64,000 bases of DNA from Chitinophagaceae bacterium (GCA_014379345.1 JACMLY010000030.1:124001-188000), one strand, 5' to 3'; counted from the first letter of the stretch, positions 25,754-34,888 are shown. Notes: generated by a model not told the origin, from the letters alone. Program-made: numbers and translations.

Positions 25754-27088
25754 GTGAAAAAATTCATACAGACACTTAAGAATATCTGGAGCATTGATGA
25801 GTTGAGAAGTAAGATCCTGGTAACGATCATGCTGATAGCCATTTATCGTTTGGGAACACATATTGTGTTGCCGGGGATTGATCCTACCAAAATTGATACT
25901 GCAGCTGCTAATAAAGGGGGAATTCTTGGTTTGATCGATGCTTTTGCAGGCGGTGCCTTTTCACAGGCTTCCATTCTTGCATTGGGCATCATGCCTTATA
26001 TTTCCGCTTCTATTTTCATGCAGTTGATGTCGATCTTGTACCCGCCATTTGCAAAATTGCAAAAAGAAGGAGAAAGCGGCCGCAAGAAAATAAATCAATA
26101 CACAAGGTATCTCACCGTTCTGGTAGCACTTTTACAAGCCAGCGCATATGTGGCGTATCTTAACAGCCCGGGTTATAAAGAGGCCATTATCGGTGCGTAT
26201 TCTTCTTATTTCTGGATATCTACAACAGTTACCTTAACTGCCGGTACCTTATTCGTAATGTGGCTGGGTGAAAAGATAACCGATAAGGGATTAGGAAATG
26301 GGGCTTCCGTTATTATCATGGTTGGTATCCTGGCCCGTTTGCCCCAGGCCTTCTGGCAGGAATGGCAGGCAAAGATTCCGACTGGTGGTGGTGGCTTGCT
26401 GATCTTTGTGATCGAGATCGCTTTCCTGATCGCTATTATAATGGGTTTGATTGTACTTATTCAGGGTGTGCGCAAGATTCCTGTACAATATGCAAAACAA
26501 ATTGTAGGCAACAGGCAATTCGGTGGTGCCAGACAGTTTCTTCCTATGAAAGTGAATAGCTCGGGTGTTATGCCAATCATTTTTGCGCAGGCGATCATGT
26601 TCCTGCCAACTTTGTTATCAAATTTCGAAACCACACAGGGTCTCGCTAGAATATTCGGTGATCATAGCAATTTCTGGTATATGCTCATCTATGCAGTAAT
26701 GGTGATCGGATTTACCTTTCTCTATACGGCTTTAATATTTAATCCAAAACAAATTGCAGACGACCTGAAGCGGAACAATGGTTTTATTCCGGGTGTAAAA
26801 CCAGGCCAGCCCACCGCTGATTATATTGGCTCGGTGATGGATAAAATCACTCTTCCGGGCGCAGTTTTATTGGCAGTAGTTGGCATACTACCTGGATTTG
26901 CGCAGCGTTTAGGAGTACAACCGGCTTTCTCTTCTTTCTTCGGAGGAACTTCATTGTTGATTATGGTAGGTGTGATATTGGATACCCTCCAGCAGATCGA
27001 AACCCAGTTGTTGATGCGTCAATACGATGGATTGATGAAAACAGGCAGAATACAGGGCAGACAAACAGTATCATCTGCCCCTATCTAA
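25754..27088 (+). CDS. secY: Preprotein translocase subunit SecY
   Basis: SecY is the channel of the general secretion system. The 444-residue protein begins with a GTG codon (KKFIQTLKNIWSIDELRSK). Ten membrane helices are expected; visible conserved pieces include IYRLGTHIVLPGID, ILALGIMPYISASIFMQLM, the helix 5 region GLGNGASVIIMVGILARLP, and the cytosolic loop FNPKQIADDLKRNNGFIPG which contacts the ribosome and SecA, followed by GVQPAFSSFFGGTSLLIMVGV. A terminator follows, so map is a separate unit. Confidence 0.97.
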   Translation: MKKFIQTLKNIWSIDELRSKILVTIMLIAIYRLGTHIVLPGIDPTKIDTAAANKGGILGLIDAFAGGAFSQASILALGIMPYISASIFMQLMSILYPPFAKLQKEGESGRKKINQYTRYLTVLVALLQASAYVAYLNSPGYKEAIIGAYSSYFWISTTVTLTAGTLFVMWLGEKITDKGLGNGASVIIMVGILARLPQAFWQEWQAKIPTGGGGLLIFVIEIAFLIAIIMGLIVLIQGVRKIPVQYAKQIVGNRQFGGARQFLPMKVNSSGVMPIIFAQAIMFLPTLLSNFETTQGLARIFGDHSNFWYMLIYAVMVIGFTFLYTALIFNPKQIADDLKRNNGFIPGVKPGQPTADYIGSVMDKITLPGAVLLAVVGILPGFAQRLGVQPAFSSFFGGTSLLIMVGVILDTLQQIETQLLMRQYDGLMKTGRIQGRQTVSSAPI

Positions 27089-27111
27089 CGGCACTGATGA
27101 AATTATTGTAA

Positions 27112-27147
27112 AACCTGACTGCCCAAAGCTGTCAGGTTATTTTTTTA
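27112..27147 (+). terminator. Rho-independent terminator after secY
   Basis: AACCTGAC and GTCAGGTT pair around an 11-base loop, followed by a run of T. It marks the end of the S10-spc transcription unit. Confidence 0.82.
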
Positions 27148-27177
27148 CAGTGAACTAAACAGATTGTTCGAAACTAT

Positions 27178-27981
27178 ATGATCTATTATAAAACGCAAAG
27201 TGAAATTGAGCTGATGCGGCAAAGCGCCAGACTGGTTGGTAAGGCGATTGCTGAAATCGCCAAGCTGATCAAACCAGGTGTCACAACAGGAAAACTTGAT
27301 TTAGCTGGCGAAGAATTTATACGCGATCACGGGGCAAGCCCTTCATTTAAAAACTATAAAGGATACCCATACGCAGCCTGTATTTCTGTAAACGATGCTG
27401 TAGTACATGGCTTTCCCAACGGAAATGAATTAAAGGAAGGTGATATTATTTCTGTTGACGTAGGCGTTTTCAAAAATGGTTTTCATGGTGACAGCGCGTA
27501 TACTTTCGCTGTAGGCGATCCCGGTGATGAAGTATTAAAACTAATGAAAGTAACAAAGGAATCATTATATAAAGGAATAGAAAAATCTGTTTCAGGTAAC
27601 CGTGTGGGTGATATATCTTTTGCCATACAGCACTATTGCGAAAAAGAATACAAATTCGGAGTGGTAAGAGAGCTCGTCGGGCACGGACTGGGAAAGCACC
27701 TGCACGAAGATCCGCAGGTTCCGAATTACGGTAGGCGCGGCAGCGGACTTAAAATGAAGGAAGGGATGGTAATCGCTATTGAGCCCATGGTAAACCTTGG
27801 CGTAAAGGAAGTATGGTACGATGATGATGGATGGACGGTTAGAACAAAAGATGGCAAAGTTTCAGCGCATTATGAACACACGGTATGTATACAAAAAGGC
27901 AGGGCCGATGTACTTTCTTCATTTGAAGATATTGAAATAGCGGAGAAACAGAACCCCGAGCTGAGTAGCAATTATTATTAG
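27178..27981 (+). CDS. map: Type I methionine aminopeptidase
   Basis: Map removes the initiator Met from nascent proteins using a dimetal centre. The 267-residue product shows the metal ligands in order: ISVDVGVFKNGFHGDSAYTF (two Asp), VVRELVGHGLGKHLHEDP (His), VIAIEPMVN (Glu) and SAHYEHTVCI (Glu). CISVNDAVVHGFPNG is the conserved substrate-pocket region with its His. It follows secY as in other Bacteroidota, but the next genes infA and rpmJ are missing here. Confidence 0.97.
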   Translation: MIYYKTQSEIELMRQSARLVGKAIAEIAKLIKPGVTTGKLDLAGEEFIRDHGASPSFKNYKGYPYAACISVNDAVVHGFPNGNELKEGDIISVDVGVFKNGFHGDSAYTFAVGDPGDEVLKLMKVTKESLYKGIEKSVSGNRVGDISFAIQHYCEKEYKFGVVRELVGHGLGKHLHEDPQVPNYGRRGSGLKMKEGMVIAIEPMVNLGVKEVWYDDDGWTVRTKDGKVSAHYEHTVCIQKGRADVLSSFEDIEIAEKQNPELSSNYY

Positions 27982-28007
27982 GAAAATATCTTCTCAAAAC
28001 GTTTTTT

Positions 28008-28037
28008 ACCCCTCCATCCGGAGGGGTTTGCTTTTTA
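28008..28037 (+). terminator. Rho-independent terminator after map
   Basis: ACCCCTCC and GGAGGGGT form an 8-bp stem with a short ATCC loop, followed by TTGCTTTTT. Confidence 0.82.
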
Positions 28038-28058
28038 ACTTCAGGTATAAATTTTCTT

Positions 28059-28904
28059 ATGCAAAAAGATCCTGAAGAAAAGTTCAGTGAAGATCCGGAT
28101 GAGAATCTTCATATCGAGAACCAGTTGCTAAAATTAAAAATGCAGGCAGAGTCAAATGCGGTGATTGTCACTGATCATGACATGCCTCCCGACCTCGAAC
28201 ACTTATTTTTGAAGAACGTTCAGCAATGGGAAGACGCTTACAAAAATGTGAAGCCCATCAAAGTATATGACTACATTAAACGACCAGAATACAGGCAGGA
28301 AGAATCGCTGAAAGATGAAGAAATACCGGGTGAACTGGAAAGAATAACGGAGGCGATGAAGCTGAATAATATCTGTTTGCACGTGCAGGGGAAATATGAT
28401 CCAAGGATTATCTACCGCTTTATTACCAAAGAACTATTTGAGTATGAAACGGATGATATGCAATTTCCGGGTATGACCCAAAATTTCACATATGAGGAAT
28501 TTCATCCCAATCATCAACTGGATATTCAGCGTCGTACAATGGATTTTTTTGAAGATTGGTTTGAAAGGAAATTCAACGAATATAGTTGGGAGCTCAATGA
28601 TGTGTTTATTCTGCCCGAAGGCCTCTCGTTATCTAAGCAGGAAGTTCTGGATAGGATTCAAAAAGTATTCGAAGCATATACTTTATTCAGTAATGTTCAG
28701 TTCGCCTTCGGCGAAATATCTTTTCAGTTCGATGATACGCACGGCACTGGTTTGGGTCATTCAGAAGGAATTGTAAAATACAGTGCCATGTTAGAGAACG
28801 GAGAAAATATCCGCATAGAAGGTCCCTTTAAATTATATATGTCTCACGAATATAGCTGGTGGAATATTTTCTATTTTGTTTTTCCGGGCTTTGTGTGGGG
28901 CTAA
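28059..28904 (+). CDS. Protein of unknown function
   Basis: A 281-residue acidic protein without signal peptide or membrane helix, lying where infA-rpmJ would normally continue. The N-terminal 60 residues are charged; then come DMPPDLEHLFLKNVQQWEDA and PIKVYDYIKRPEYRQEES, a helical middle part with ICLHVQGKYDPRIIYRFITKELFEYE, and an aromatic C-terminal part ending FPGFVWG. The C-terminal half (about 155-281: a helix pair, then strands ending in a hydrophobic sheet) could be a cystatin/NTF2-type fold; that is a guess. I do not recognise a family. Confidence 0.7.
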   Translation: MQKDPEEKFSEDPDENLHIENQLLKLKMQAESNAVIVTDHDMPPDLEHLFLKNVQQWEDAYKNVKPIKVYDYIKRPEYRQEESLKDEEIPGELERITEAMKLNNICLHVQGKYDPRIIYRFITKELFEYETDDMQFPGMTQNFTYEEFHPNHQLDIQRRTMDFFEDWFERKFNEYSWELNDVFILPEGLSLSKQEVLDRIQKVFEAYTLFSNVQFAFGEISFQFDDTHGTGLGHSEGIVKYSAMLENGENIRIEGPFKLYMSHEYSWWNIFYFVFPGFVWG

Positions 28905-29150
28905 GAGATAAAGGAGCCGGAAAGAGATAGGGAGGTGGGCTTTTTGCATACTTCACTCTTTCTCTCTTTTCTTTCATTTTGTGTTTTTTCATTTATACGT
29001 TCTCTTTGTCTCTTAGCCTTCTACGCCGTATAGAGCTGTGATATGAATAAGTCCGAAAAAGATGAAAACGTGGGCTTTACTCTCACTCTTTCTCTCTTTT
29101 CTTTCATTTTGTGTTTTTTCATTTATGCATTCTTTTTGTCTCTTAGCCCG
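28905..29150. repeat. Two 65-base direct repeats in a 246-base gap
   Basis: 28954-29018 and 29084-29148 are 65-base copies with three differences; both begin CACTCTTTCTCTCTTTTC and end TTTGTCTCTTAGCC. Period 130 bases. The sequence is almost pure pyrimidine (T-rich) and is itself made of small words CTCTTT, TTTTCAT, TCTCT. The second copy ends just before the minus-strand gene stop. A weak AAAGAGATAG-like purine tract at 28906-28930 is partly complementary. Confidence 0.85.
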
Positions 29151-29660
29151 CTAGTTAACCGGAACAAGCTGATTTTTCCAGTCGGTGGGAATACTCTTTA
29201 TATCCATGATCCTCAGTGAAGTTGCATTGTTTGCTTTGGGAGCCAGTTTCTCATCCACAAAATCATTTTTTATTTTCCACATCGCGCCAGTTGCCGGATC
29301 GATTATTAGAAGGCCAATCACACCACCAATCAATATATTGCCAAAATACCAGCCGTTGATCGTAGTATGGACCGGAATAATGCGCTCCTCGAATCCTTCG
29401 AGTTCAAACTTTACTTTATAAGATGCCTTCGTAAAAAATCCCGCGCCGGATTTAAGCCGCAGCGTGGTTGGTGTTTTTCCGGAGTAGACAACTTTTCCTT
29501 TTCTGTCCGTGATAGTGATCGAAGCCTTTGAAGGTTCGCTATGCACTGTAACTGGGGAGGAGTTGCCGCTGAATAATGTTGCACAAGATGTGCAGTGAAT
29601 AAGGATAAAGAGAACAAAAATGAAAAACAAGTAGCGGTGACCCATAAGAAGTTTTTCCAA
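29151..29660 (-). CDS. Probable lipoprotein with PEGA-like domain
   Basis: A 169-residue product with hydrophobic N-terminus ending in CTSCATLFSG, where the second Cys looks like a lipobox Cys (TSC). The start MEKLLMGHRY can be shifted to the internal ATG at 29645. Following are SEPSKASITITDRKGKVVYSGKTPTTLRLK, resembling the PEGA beta-domain (quoted here as PSKASITITDRKGKVVYSG), and a Gly-rich hydrophobic stretch NILIGGVIGLLIIDPATGAM. PEGA domains are found in surface proteins and are thought to bind carbohydrate or peptidoglycan; function here is unknown. Confidence 0.7.
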   Translation of the reverse strand: MEKLLMGHRYLFFIFVLFILIHCTSCATLFSGNSSPVTVHSEPSKASITITDRKGKVVYSGKTPTTLRLKSGAGFFTKASYKVKFELEGFEERIIPVHTTINGWYFGNILIGGVIGLLIIDPATGAMWKIKNDFVDEKLAPKANNATSLRIMDIKSIPTDWKNQLVPVN

Positions 29661-29756
29661 AATAATAATTTATTCGAATGAATAAGATCTGACATGATAA
29701 CTAATCAGGTTTTCTCAATATATTGAAAGCCATTAATGGAAAGAATGTATCCGGAT

Positions 29757-30983
29757 ATGAAGAAGCACTTAATCGTTGTTGGTGGTGGAGCTGCCGGCTT
29801 TTTCTGCGCCGTAAATGCGGCCAGATTAAACCCTTCGCTTCGGGTAACACTTCTTGAAAAAAGCAATAAACTGCTTTCTAAAGTGAAGATATCAGGCGGC
29901 GGACGTTGTAATGTAACACATGCGTGTTTTGAAATTGCCGACATGATGAAGAAATATCCCCGGGGAACGCATTTCTTAAAAAAGACCTTCCACCAGTTTT
30001 TTACAACAGATACCATTCGATGGTTCGAAGAACGTGGTGTATCATTGAAAACAGAACCAGATGGAAGGATGTTCCCCGTTACCGACACGTCGCAGACCAT
30101 TATTGATTGCCTGATGCGTGAAGTGAATATAAATCATGTGCAGATATTGATGAATGCAGAGGTAAAAGCCTTCAAACAGGAGGATGGCAGATTCCGGGTT
30201 GGGTTATCAGACTTAAGACTCCTGGATTCCGACTACATTTGTATCGCCTGTGGAGGCTATCATAAATCCCTCATGTTTGAATGGATACGAGTATCCGGTC
30301 ACACCATTGAAGAACCTGTTCCTTCCTTGTTTACTTTTAATATTCCCAACCATCCCCTTACCCGGCTCATGGGCATTTCTGTCGCCGACGCACAGGTAAA
30401 GATCTGCGGATCTAAATTGTCCGAAAGAGGTCCTATTCTCATTACACATTGGGGATTAAGCGGACCGGCTGTATTGCGGTTGTCTGCGTGGGGTGCCCGG
30501 GAGTTGGCAGTTAGCGGTTGGCAGTTTGCGATTGCTATCAATTGGTTGCCGGGCCTCTCTGAGATCAACTTAAAAGAGAAGTTTCAAGAATTAAGAATAG
30601 AAACTGCTTCCCAAAAAATCATAAATAAAAATGCATTCGATTTACCACAACGATTATGGCAATTCTTATGTCAGCAAACAGGTATTGCCGAAAATATGCG
30701 TTGGGGCGACCTGCCCTCCGGAATCCAAAACCTCCTGATCAGAAATCTGCTCCATTATGAACTGCAAGTGAACGGTAAAACAACCTTCAAGGAAGAATTT
30801 GTGACTGCTGGCGGTATTCACCTCAACGAGATCGATGCTAATACTATGCAAAGCAAGATCGTTCCCGGTTTGTTCTTTGCGGGAGAGATCATGAATGTAG
30901 ATGGAATTACAGGGGGCTTCAATTTTCAACATGCCTGGACAACCGGATGGATCGCTGCCAACGCGATCGCCCAAAGCATTTAA
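29757..30983 (+). CDS. BaiN/HI0933-family NAD(P)/FAD oxidoreductase
   Basis: A flavoprotein of about 408 residues (start at MKKHLIVVGGGAAGFFCA; an ATG at 29736 is seven codons upstream). The FAD-binding GxGxxG motif is VVGGGAAGFFCAVNAA, followed by LLEKSNKLLSKVKISGGGRCNVTH, a hallmark of the HI0933-like family (YhiN), here KISGGGRCNVTHAC. The C-terminal GITGGFNFQHAWTTGWIAAN is the family's second conserved block. Members are assigned as dehydrogenases or reductases of unknown substrate (BaiN acts on bile acids in gut bacteria). Substrate here unknown. Stands alone before rpsA. Confidence 0.9.
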   Translation: MKKHLIVVGGGAAGFFCAVNAARLNPSLRVTLLEKSNKLLSKVKISGGGRCNVTHACFEIADMMKKYPRGTHFLKKTFHQFFTTDTIRWFEERGVSLKTEPDGRMFPVTDTSQTIIDCLMREVNINHVQILMNAEVKAFKQEDGRFRVGLSDLRLLDSDYICIACGGYHKSLMFEWIRVSGHTIEEPVPSLFTFNIPNHPLTRLMGISVADAQVKICGSKLSERGPILITHWGLSGPAVLRLSAWGARELAVSGWQFAIAINWLPGLSEINLKEKFQELRIETASQKIINKNAFDLPQRLWQFLCQQTGIAENMRWGDLPSGIQNLLIRNLLHYELQVNGKTTFKEEFVTAGGIHLNEIDANTMQSKIVPGLFFAGEIMNVDGITGGFNFQHAWTTGWIAANAIAQSI

Positions 30984-30991
30984 TACAGAAT

Positions 30992-31049
30992 TGCCACGAA
31001 TCATCGGTAACCGGTCGACCGTCCACCGCTCACCGATGAATGCGTGGCC
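30992..31049. repeat. GCCACGAATCATCGGT inverted repeat upstream of rpsA
   Basis: Left arm GCCACGAATCATCGGT (30993-31008) and right arm ACCGATGAATGCGTGGC (31032-31048) pair except near the centre of each arm. It lies between the end of the flavoprotein gene and the rpsA promoter. It shares GCCACGAAT with the palindromes at 36650 and 41679. Confidence 0.7.
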
Positions 31050-31090
31050 AAAAAAACCACTGATCGTTAGTCTTTTCAATAGCTTTATCC

Positions 31091-31098
31091 TATCTTTG
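31091..31098 (+). promoter_or_regulatory. Promoter box of rpsA
   Basis: TATCTTTG matches TAnnTTTG; the rpsA ATG is 38 bases downstream. No good -33 TTG at the expected distance. Confidence 0.5.
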
Positions 31099-31135
31099 CA
31101 GCCCCGAAATTTAAAACAATCGGGATTATTATTTT

Positions 31136-33187
31136 ATGTCTGATAACAATATTGTTAACTCAAACGCTGACGTGCAGGAGTCTTCTCCTCTGACCGATGT
31201 CGGAGAAGAAACTACAGCGATAACAAATGAACCTGCAGTGGCTGCAAAGCCTGAGATCAAACAAACAGCTCACGACGATTTTGACTGGACTATTGACAAA
31301 AGAAATGTTGCCTCTTACACTAAAGAAGAAAAGCTCAAATATGATGAAGTGTATGAAGGCACTTTCAAAGCGGTAACGGATGGCGAACTTGTAAAAGGAT
31401 TGGTTGTTGCGCTTACCAAAACGGATGTTGTAATTAATATTGGTTTTAAAAGCGATGGCCTTGTTTCTTCAAATGAGTTCCGGGATATGCAGGGTTTAAA
31501 GATCGGCGACGAAGTGGAAGTGATGGTTGTGGAAAAAGAAGACCGGGAAGGTCACCTTAATCTGAGCCGCAAGCAGGCCCGCATTACCCGTGCATGGGAA
31601 AGAATTGTTGAAGTACACAAAACAGGAGAGGTGATCACAGGTACTGTTACTTCAAAAACCAAAGGTGGTCTCATCGTGGATGTATTTGGTATGGAAACTT
31701 TCTTGCCGGGTTCTCAGATCGATGTGAAGCCCGTAACGGACTACGATCAGTTTGTAGGCAAAACAATGGAATTTAAAGTGGTGAAAATTAATGAAGCCAT
31801 TAAAAACGCCGTTGTATCTCACAAAGCGCTTATCGAAAGTGATATCGAAGCACAGCGTGCCGAGATCATGAGTAAGCTCGAAAGAGGACAGGTATTGGAA
31901 GGTACTATTAAGAATATTACTGACTTCGGTGCATTTATGGATCTTGGCGGATTGGATGGCTTATTGTATATCACAGATATTAGCTGGGGCCGTATCAGCC
32001 ATCCAAGCGAAGTACTGAAGCTGGATCAAAAGCTGAAAGTAGTTGTATTGGATTTTGACGATGAGAAGAAGCGTATCAGTTTGGGCTTGAAGCAACTGAC
32101 TCCACATCCTTGGGATATCCTTCCGGAGAATGTAGTAGAAGGGTCGGTGGTAAAAGGTAAAGTTGTCAATATAGAAGATTACGGTGCATTCCTCGAAATT
32201 CTTCCTGGTGTTGAAGGATTGGTTCACGTAAGTGAAATTACCTGGGCTAATACTCCTATCAATGCAAAGGAGTTTTTCAAACTGGGTGATGAACATGAGG
32301 CCAAGATCGTTACGCTTGATAAAGGCAATCGTAAAATGAGTTTATCGATCAAGCAAATGAGCGAAGACCCATGGAGCACGATCGAAACAAGGTTCCCTGA
32401 AGGAAGCCGCCATACCGGATTGGTGAAAAATATAACTCCATACGGTGTGTTTGTTGAATTGTCGCCGGGTATCGGGGGAATGATCCATATCAGTGATCTA
32501 AGCTGGCTCAAACGCTTCAACCACCCATCAGAATATACAAAAGTTGGTGGCCATATCGACATCGTTATCCTCGGGATCGACAAGGACAACCGCAAACTTC
32601 AACTGGGACATAAGCAATTGGAAGAGGATCCCTGGAATGCGCTGCAAGATACATTTGCAGTCGGTACCATCCACGACGGAACTGTTATCCGTAAAGATGA
32701 CAAGGGTGCTATCATTCAGTTGCAATATGGTCTTGAAGGGTTTGCTCCTAACCGTCACTTGTTAAAAGAGGATGGTAAGACGGTGAATGCCGACGAAAAT
32801 GTACAGGTTATGGTGATCGAGTTCGACCGCAATGAAAAACGCATTGTAGTATCTCATACCAGGATCTGGGAACAAGCGAAGATTGAAGAAAAAGAAGCTG
32901 CCAGGAAAGAAGCGAAAGTTGAATCAGACACGGCAAGGAAGGCTGTAAAAAATATTCAAGGCAAGGTAGAGAAGGCAACATTGGGTGATCTCGGTGCTTT
33001 GGCAGATATTAAGCAGAAACTTCAACAGGAAGAGCAAAAAGGTGGCGAACCGAAGGCCGTTGAGGCAAAGGCTGCTGAATCAAAAGCTATTGAACCAAGA
33101 AGCGGTGAGTTTAAAGAAGTTGAATCAAAAGCTGCCGAACCAAGTGCTTCTGAATTAAAAACAGATGAACCTAAAGAGCAAGAGTAG
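31136..33187 (+). CDS. rpsA: 30S ribosomal protein S1
   Basis: S1 unfolds mRNA for initiation in many bacteria. The 683-residue product carries six S1-type OB repeats, visible from GDEVEVMVVEKEDREGHLNLSR (domain 1) through MDLGGLDGLLYITDISWGRISHPSEV (domain 3, quoted partly as LLYITDISWGRISHPSE), EGLVHVSEITW and GMIHISDLSWLKRFNHPSE, to VMVIEFDRNEKRIVVSH. N-terminus is acidic and of low complexity; the C-terminal 70 residues are repeats of AVEAKAAESKA type, also low complexity. Followed by a strong terminator. Confidence 0.97.
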   Translation: MSDNNIVNSNADVQESSPLTDVGEETTAITNEPAVAAKPEIKQTAHDDFDWTIDKRNVASYTKEEKLKYDEVYEGTFKAVTDGELVKGLVVALTKTDVVINIGFKSDGLVSSNEFRDMQGLKIGDEVEVMVVEKEDREGHLNLSRKQARITRAWERIVEVHKTGEVITGTVTSKTKGGLIVDVFGMETFLPGSQIDVKPVTDYDQFVGKTMEFKVVKINEAIKNAVVSHKALIESDIEAQRAEIMSKLERGQVLEGTIKNITDFGAFMDLGGLDGLLYITDISWGRISHPSEVLKLDQKLKVVVLDFDDEKKRISLGLKQLTPHPWDILPENVVEGSVVKGKVVNIEDYGAFLEILPGVEGLVHVSEITWANTPINAKEFFKLGDEHEAKIVTLDKGNRKMSLSIKQMSEDPWSTIETRFPEGSRHTGLVKNITPYGVFVELSPGIGGMIHISDLSWLKRFNHPSEYTKVGGHIDIVILGIDKDNRKLQLGHKQLEEDPWNALQDTFAVGTIHDGTVIRKDDKGAIIQLQYGLEGFAPNRHLLKEDGKTVNADENVQVMVIEFDRNEKRIVVSHTRIWEQAKIEEKEAARKEAKVESDTARKAVKNIQGKVEKATLGDLGALADIKQKLQQEEQKGGEPKAVEAKAAESKAIEPRSGEFKEVESKAAEPSASELKTDEPKEQE

Positions 33188-33205
33188 TCAGATATTCTTT
33201 AAATA

Positions 33206-33236
33206 AAAACGTCCCGCAGTTCGCGGGACGTTTTTT
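33206..33236. terminator. Bidirectional terminator rpsA / HAD gene
   Basis: AACGTCCCGC and GCGGGACGTT form a 10-bp GC-rich stem with a three-to-five base loop, flanked by A-run and T-run, so it can stop transcription on both strands. It overlaps the end of the minus-strand HAD gene by a few bases. Confidence 0.88.
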
Positions 33237-33894
33237 ATTGCAGCTGTTCCAATACTGTTTCATCAAATGCGTGAAAGGATTCTATTTTGAAATTGGCTGC
33301 ACTCCAGTAAGAAAGATGTTGTTGTAAGGGAGCAGGAACAACAACACATTTCATGCGGGCAGCTCTCGCAGCGATCATTCCATTGAAAGAATCTTCAAAG
33401 CAAACACAACTGAGCGGAGATACATTTAATTTTTCAGCACAATTGAGATATACCTGCGGATGCGGTTTGCTGTGCGGAAGTTCTTCGGCCGAAGAGAATT
33501 CTTTTATATAATTCCGTATCCGGAGTTTTTCGGTTACCACATCTATCAACGCAACAGGCGATGAAGTGGCCAGGCCAATGATAAAATTTCTTTCACGGAA
33601 AAATTCAAATATATAGTTCACTCCAGGCATAACAACCGCATGGTCTCTTATCTTTTCAATTGCCTTTGAAACGATGCTGCTCTCGGCTTCTTTAGCATGG
33701 CGCTTGTCAACGTTAAAGTAAGTAAACCACCAATCGATCCATTCTCTGGTTCGCAACCCGGTGGTGGAAATATATTCCTCAGGAGTCAAAGCAATATCGA
33801 ATAATGCAAGGGTTTCTTTCCCCGCCTCTTCCCAAAAAGGCTCTGAATCTATCAGAACCCCATCCATATCGAATATGACCGTGTTTAAGGGCAT
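33235..33894 (-). CDS. HAD-superfamily phosphatase, beta-phosphoglucomutase/hexitol phosphatase-like
   Basis: A 219-residue HAD hydrolase with motif I FDMDGVLIDSEPFW (nucleophile Asp and acid/base Asp), motif II GLATSSPVA (Ser/Thr), motif III Lys in AEELPHSKPHPQVYL and motif IV VCFEDSFNGMIAARAARM. The small cap and the KPHPQVYL segment match the subfamily of hexose/2-deoxyglucose-6-phosphatases (HxpB). It probably dephosphorylates sugar phosphates; exact substrate not derivable. Convergent with rpsA. Confidence 0.9.
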   Translation of the reverse strand: MPLNTVIFDMDGVLIDSEPFWEEAGKETLALFDIALTPEEYISTTGLRTREWIDWWFTYFNVDKRHAKEAESSIVSKAIEKIRDHAVVMPGVNYIFEFFRERNFIIGLATSSPVALIDVVTEKLRIRNYIKEFSSAEELPHSKPHPQVYLNCAEKLNVSPLSCVCFEDSFNGMIAARAARMKCVVVPAPLQQHLSYWSAANFKIESFHAFDETVLEQLQ

Positions 33895-34129
33895 GGTTGA
33901 GTTTGAAAATTTGATACTTGATATTTGTTACTGGATACCAAAGGATGTATAAATTACTGAAAAAAGCATTCACAAATACTTGCTGAAATGAATACCAAAC
34001 TTCTCTTCTGTATTCTGGATTCTGTATTCCGGAAAACGCATTTCGGCAAGATGGTATGAAGAGTCATTTCAAATTTTCAAATTTACAGTTATTCTTCCTT
34101 AATTTTATTTACTTAGTAAACCGATAGAT

Positions 34130-34888
34130 ATGGATTTTTGGGAGCGACTGAAGAATTTTAAATTAGTCAGGAAGATTGTATACGCCATAGTGGGATTCAT
34201 CTCTTACCCCGGTCTTACAATGGTGAATCGATTGAAGATTTACGGTACAGAACATATCAGGAAACTTCCCGATAACAATGTGTTGTTTGTAAGTAATCAT
34301 CAAACCTATTTTGCCGACGTGATCACATTTCTGCATATTTTCTGTGCAGTCAAATGGGGCAAACAGAATAAGCTTGGAATTCCATATTATTTGCTTAATC
34401 CCTTCACAAATGTTTACTATGTTGCCGCGGAAGAAACCATGAAAGGAAGTTTCATCAGCAGGCTGTTTACGCTGGCGGGCGCGTTAATGGTCAAGAGAAC
34501 ATGGCGCAGTGAAGGTACGGAGGTCAGGAAAGGGCTTGATCCTTCAGATACCCGCAAAATCATGAGGACATTAAAGCATAATTGGGTGATTACATTTCCT
34601 CAGGGAACTACCAAACCTTTTGCGCCCGGGCGTAAGGGAACCGCTCATATTATCAGGCTTACACGACCCCTCGTGGTACCAGTAGTGATCGATGGCTTTT
34701 GGAGGGCTTTCAACAAAAAAGGATTAAAGTTTAAGAAAACAGGAACATTGCTTTCCGTAAATTTCAAGGCGCCCCTGCAGATCAACTATGATGCCTCTGC
34801 CGAAATTATCCTTGACCAGATAATGGATGCTATTGAACAAAGTAAAGAGCATATGATAAAGGCAAAAGTGGTGCGGCATGAGACTTGA
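34130..34888 (+). CDS. 1-acyl-glycerol-3-phosphate acyltransferase-like (PlsC family)
   Basis: A 252-residue membrane-associated acyltransferase. The catalytic motif NHxxxxD appears as FVSNHQTYFADVITF, and FPQGTTKPF replaces the usual FPEGT block (Gln for Glu). The middle block LMVKRTWRS is of the Gly/Lys-Arg type. The family puts an acyl chain on lysophosphatidate in phospholipid synthesis, but variants acylate other lipids. The FPEGT-to-FPQGT change is worth noting. Monocistronic. Confidence 0.87.
   Translation: MDFWERLKNFKLVRKIVYAIVGFISYPGLTMVNRLKIYGTEHIRKLPDNNVLFVSNHQTYFADVITFLHIFCAVKWGKQNKLGIPYYLLNPFTNVYYVAAEETMKGSFISRLFTLAGALMVKRTWRSEGTEVRKGLDPSDTRKIMRTLKHNWVITFPQGTTKPFAPGRKGTAHIIRLTRPLVVPVVIDGFWRAFNKKGLKFKKTGTLLSVNFKAPLQINYDASAEIILDQIMDAIEQSKEHMIKAKVVRHET

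Noticed and set aside
29411..29695. Second minus-strand frame overlapping the PEGA lipoprotein
   Set aside because: A +1 shadow of the same DNA; the lipoprotein frame has signal peptide and domain features, this one has neither.
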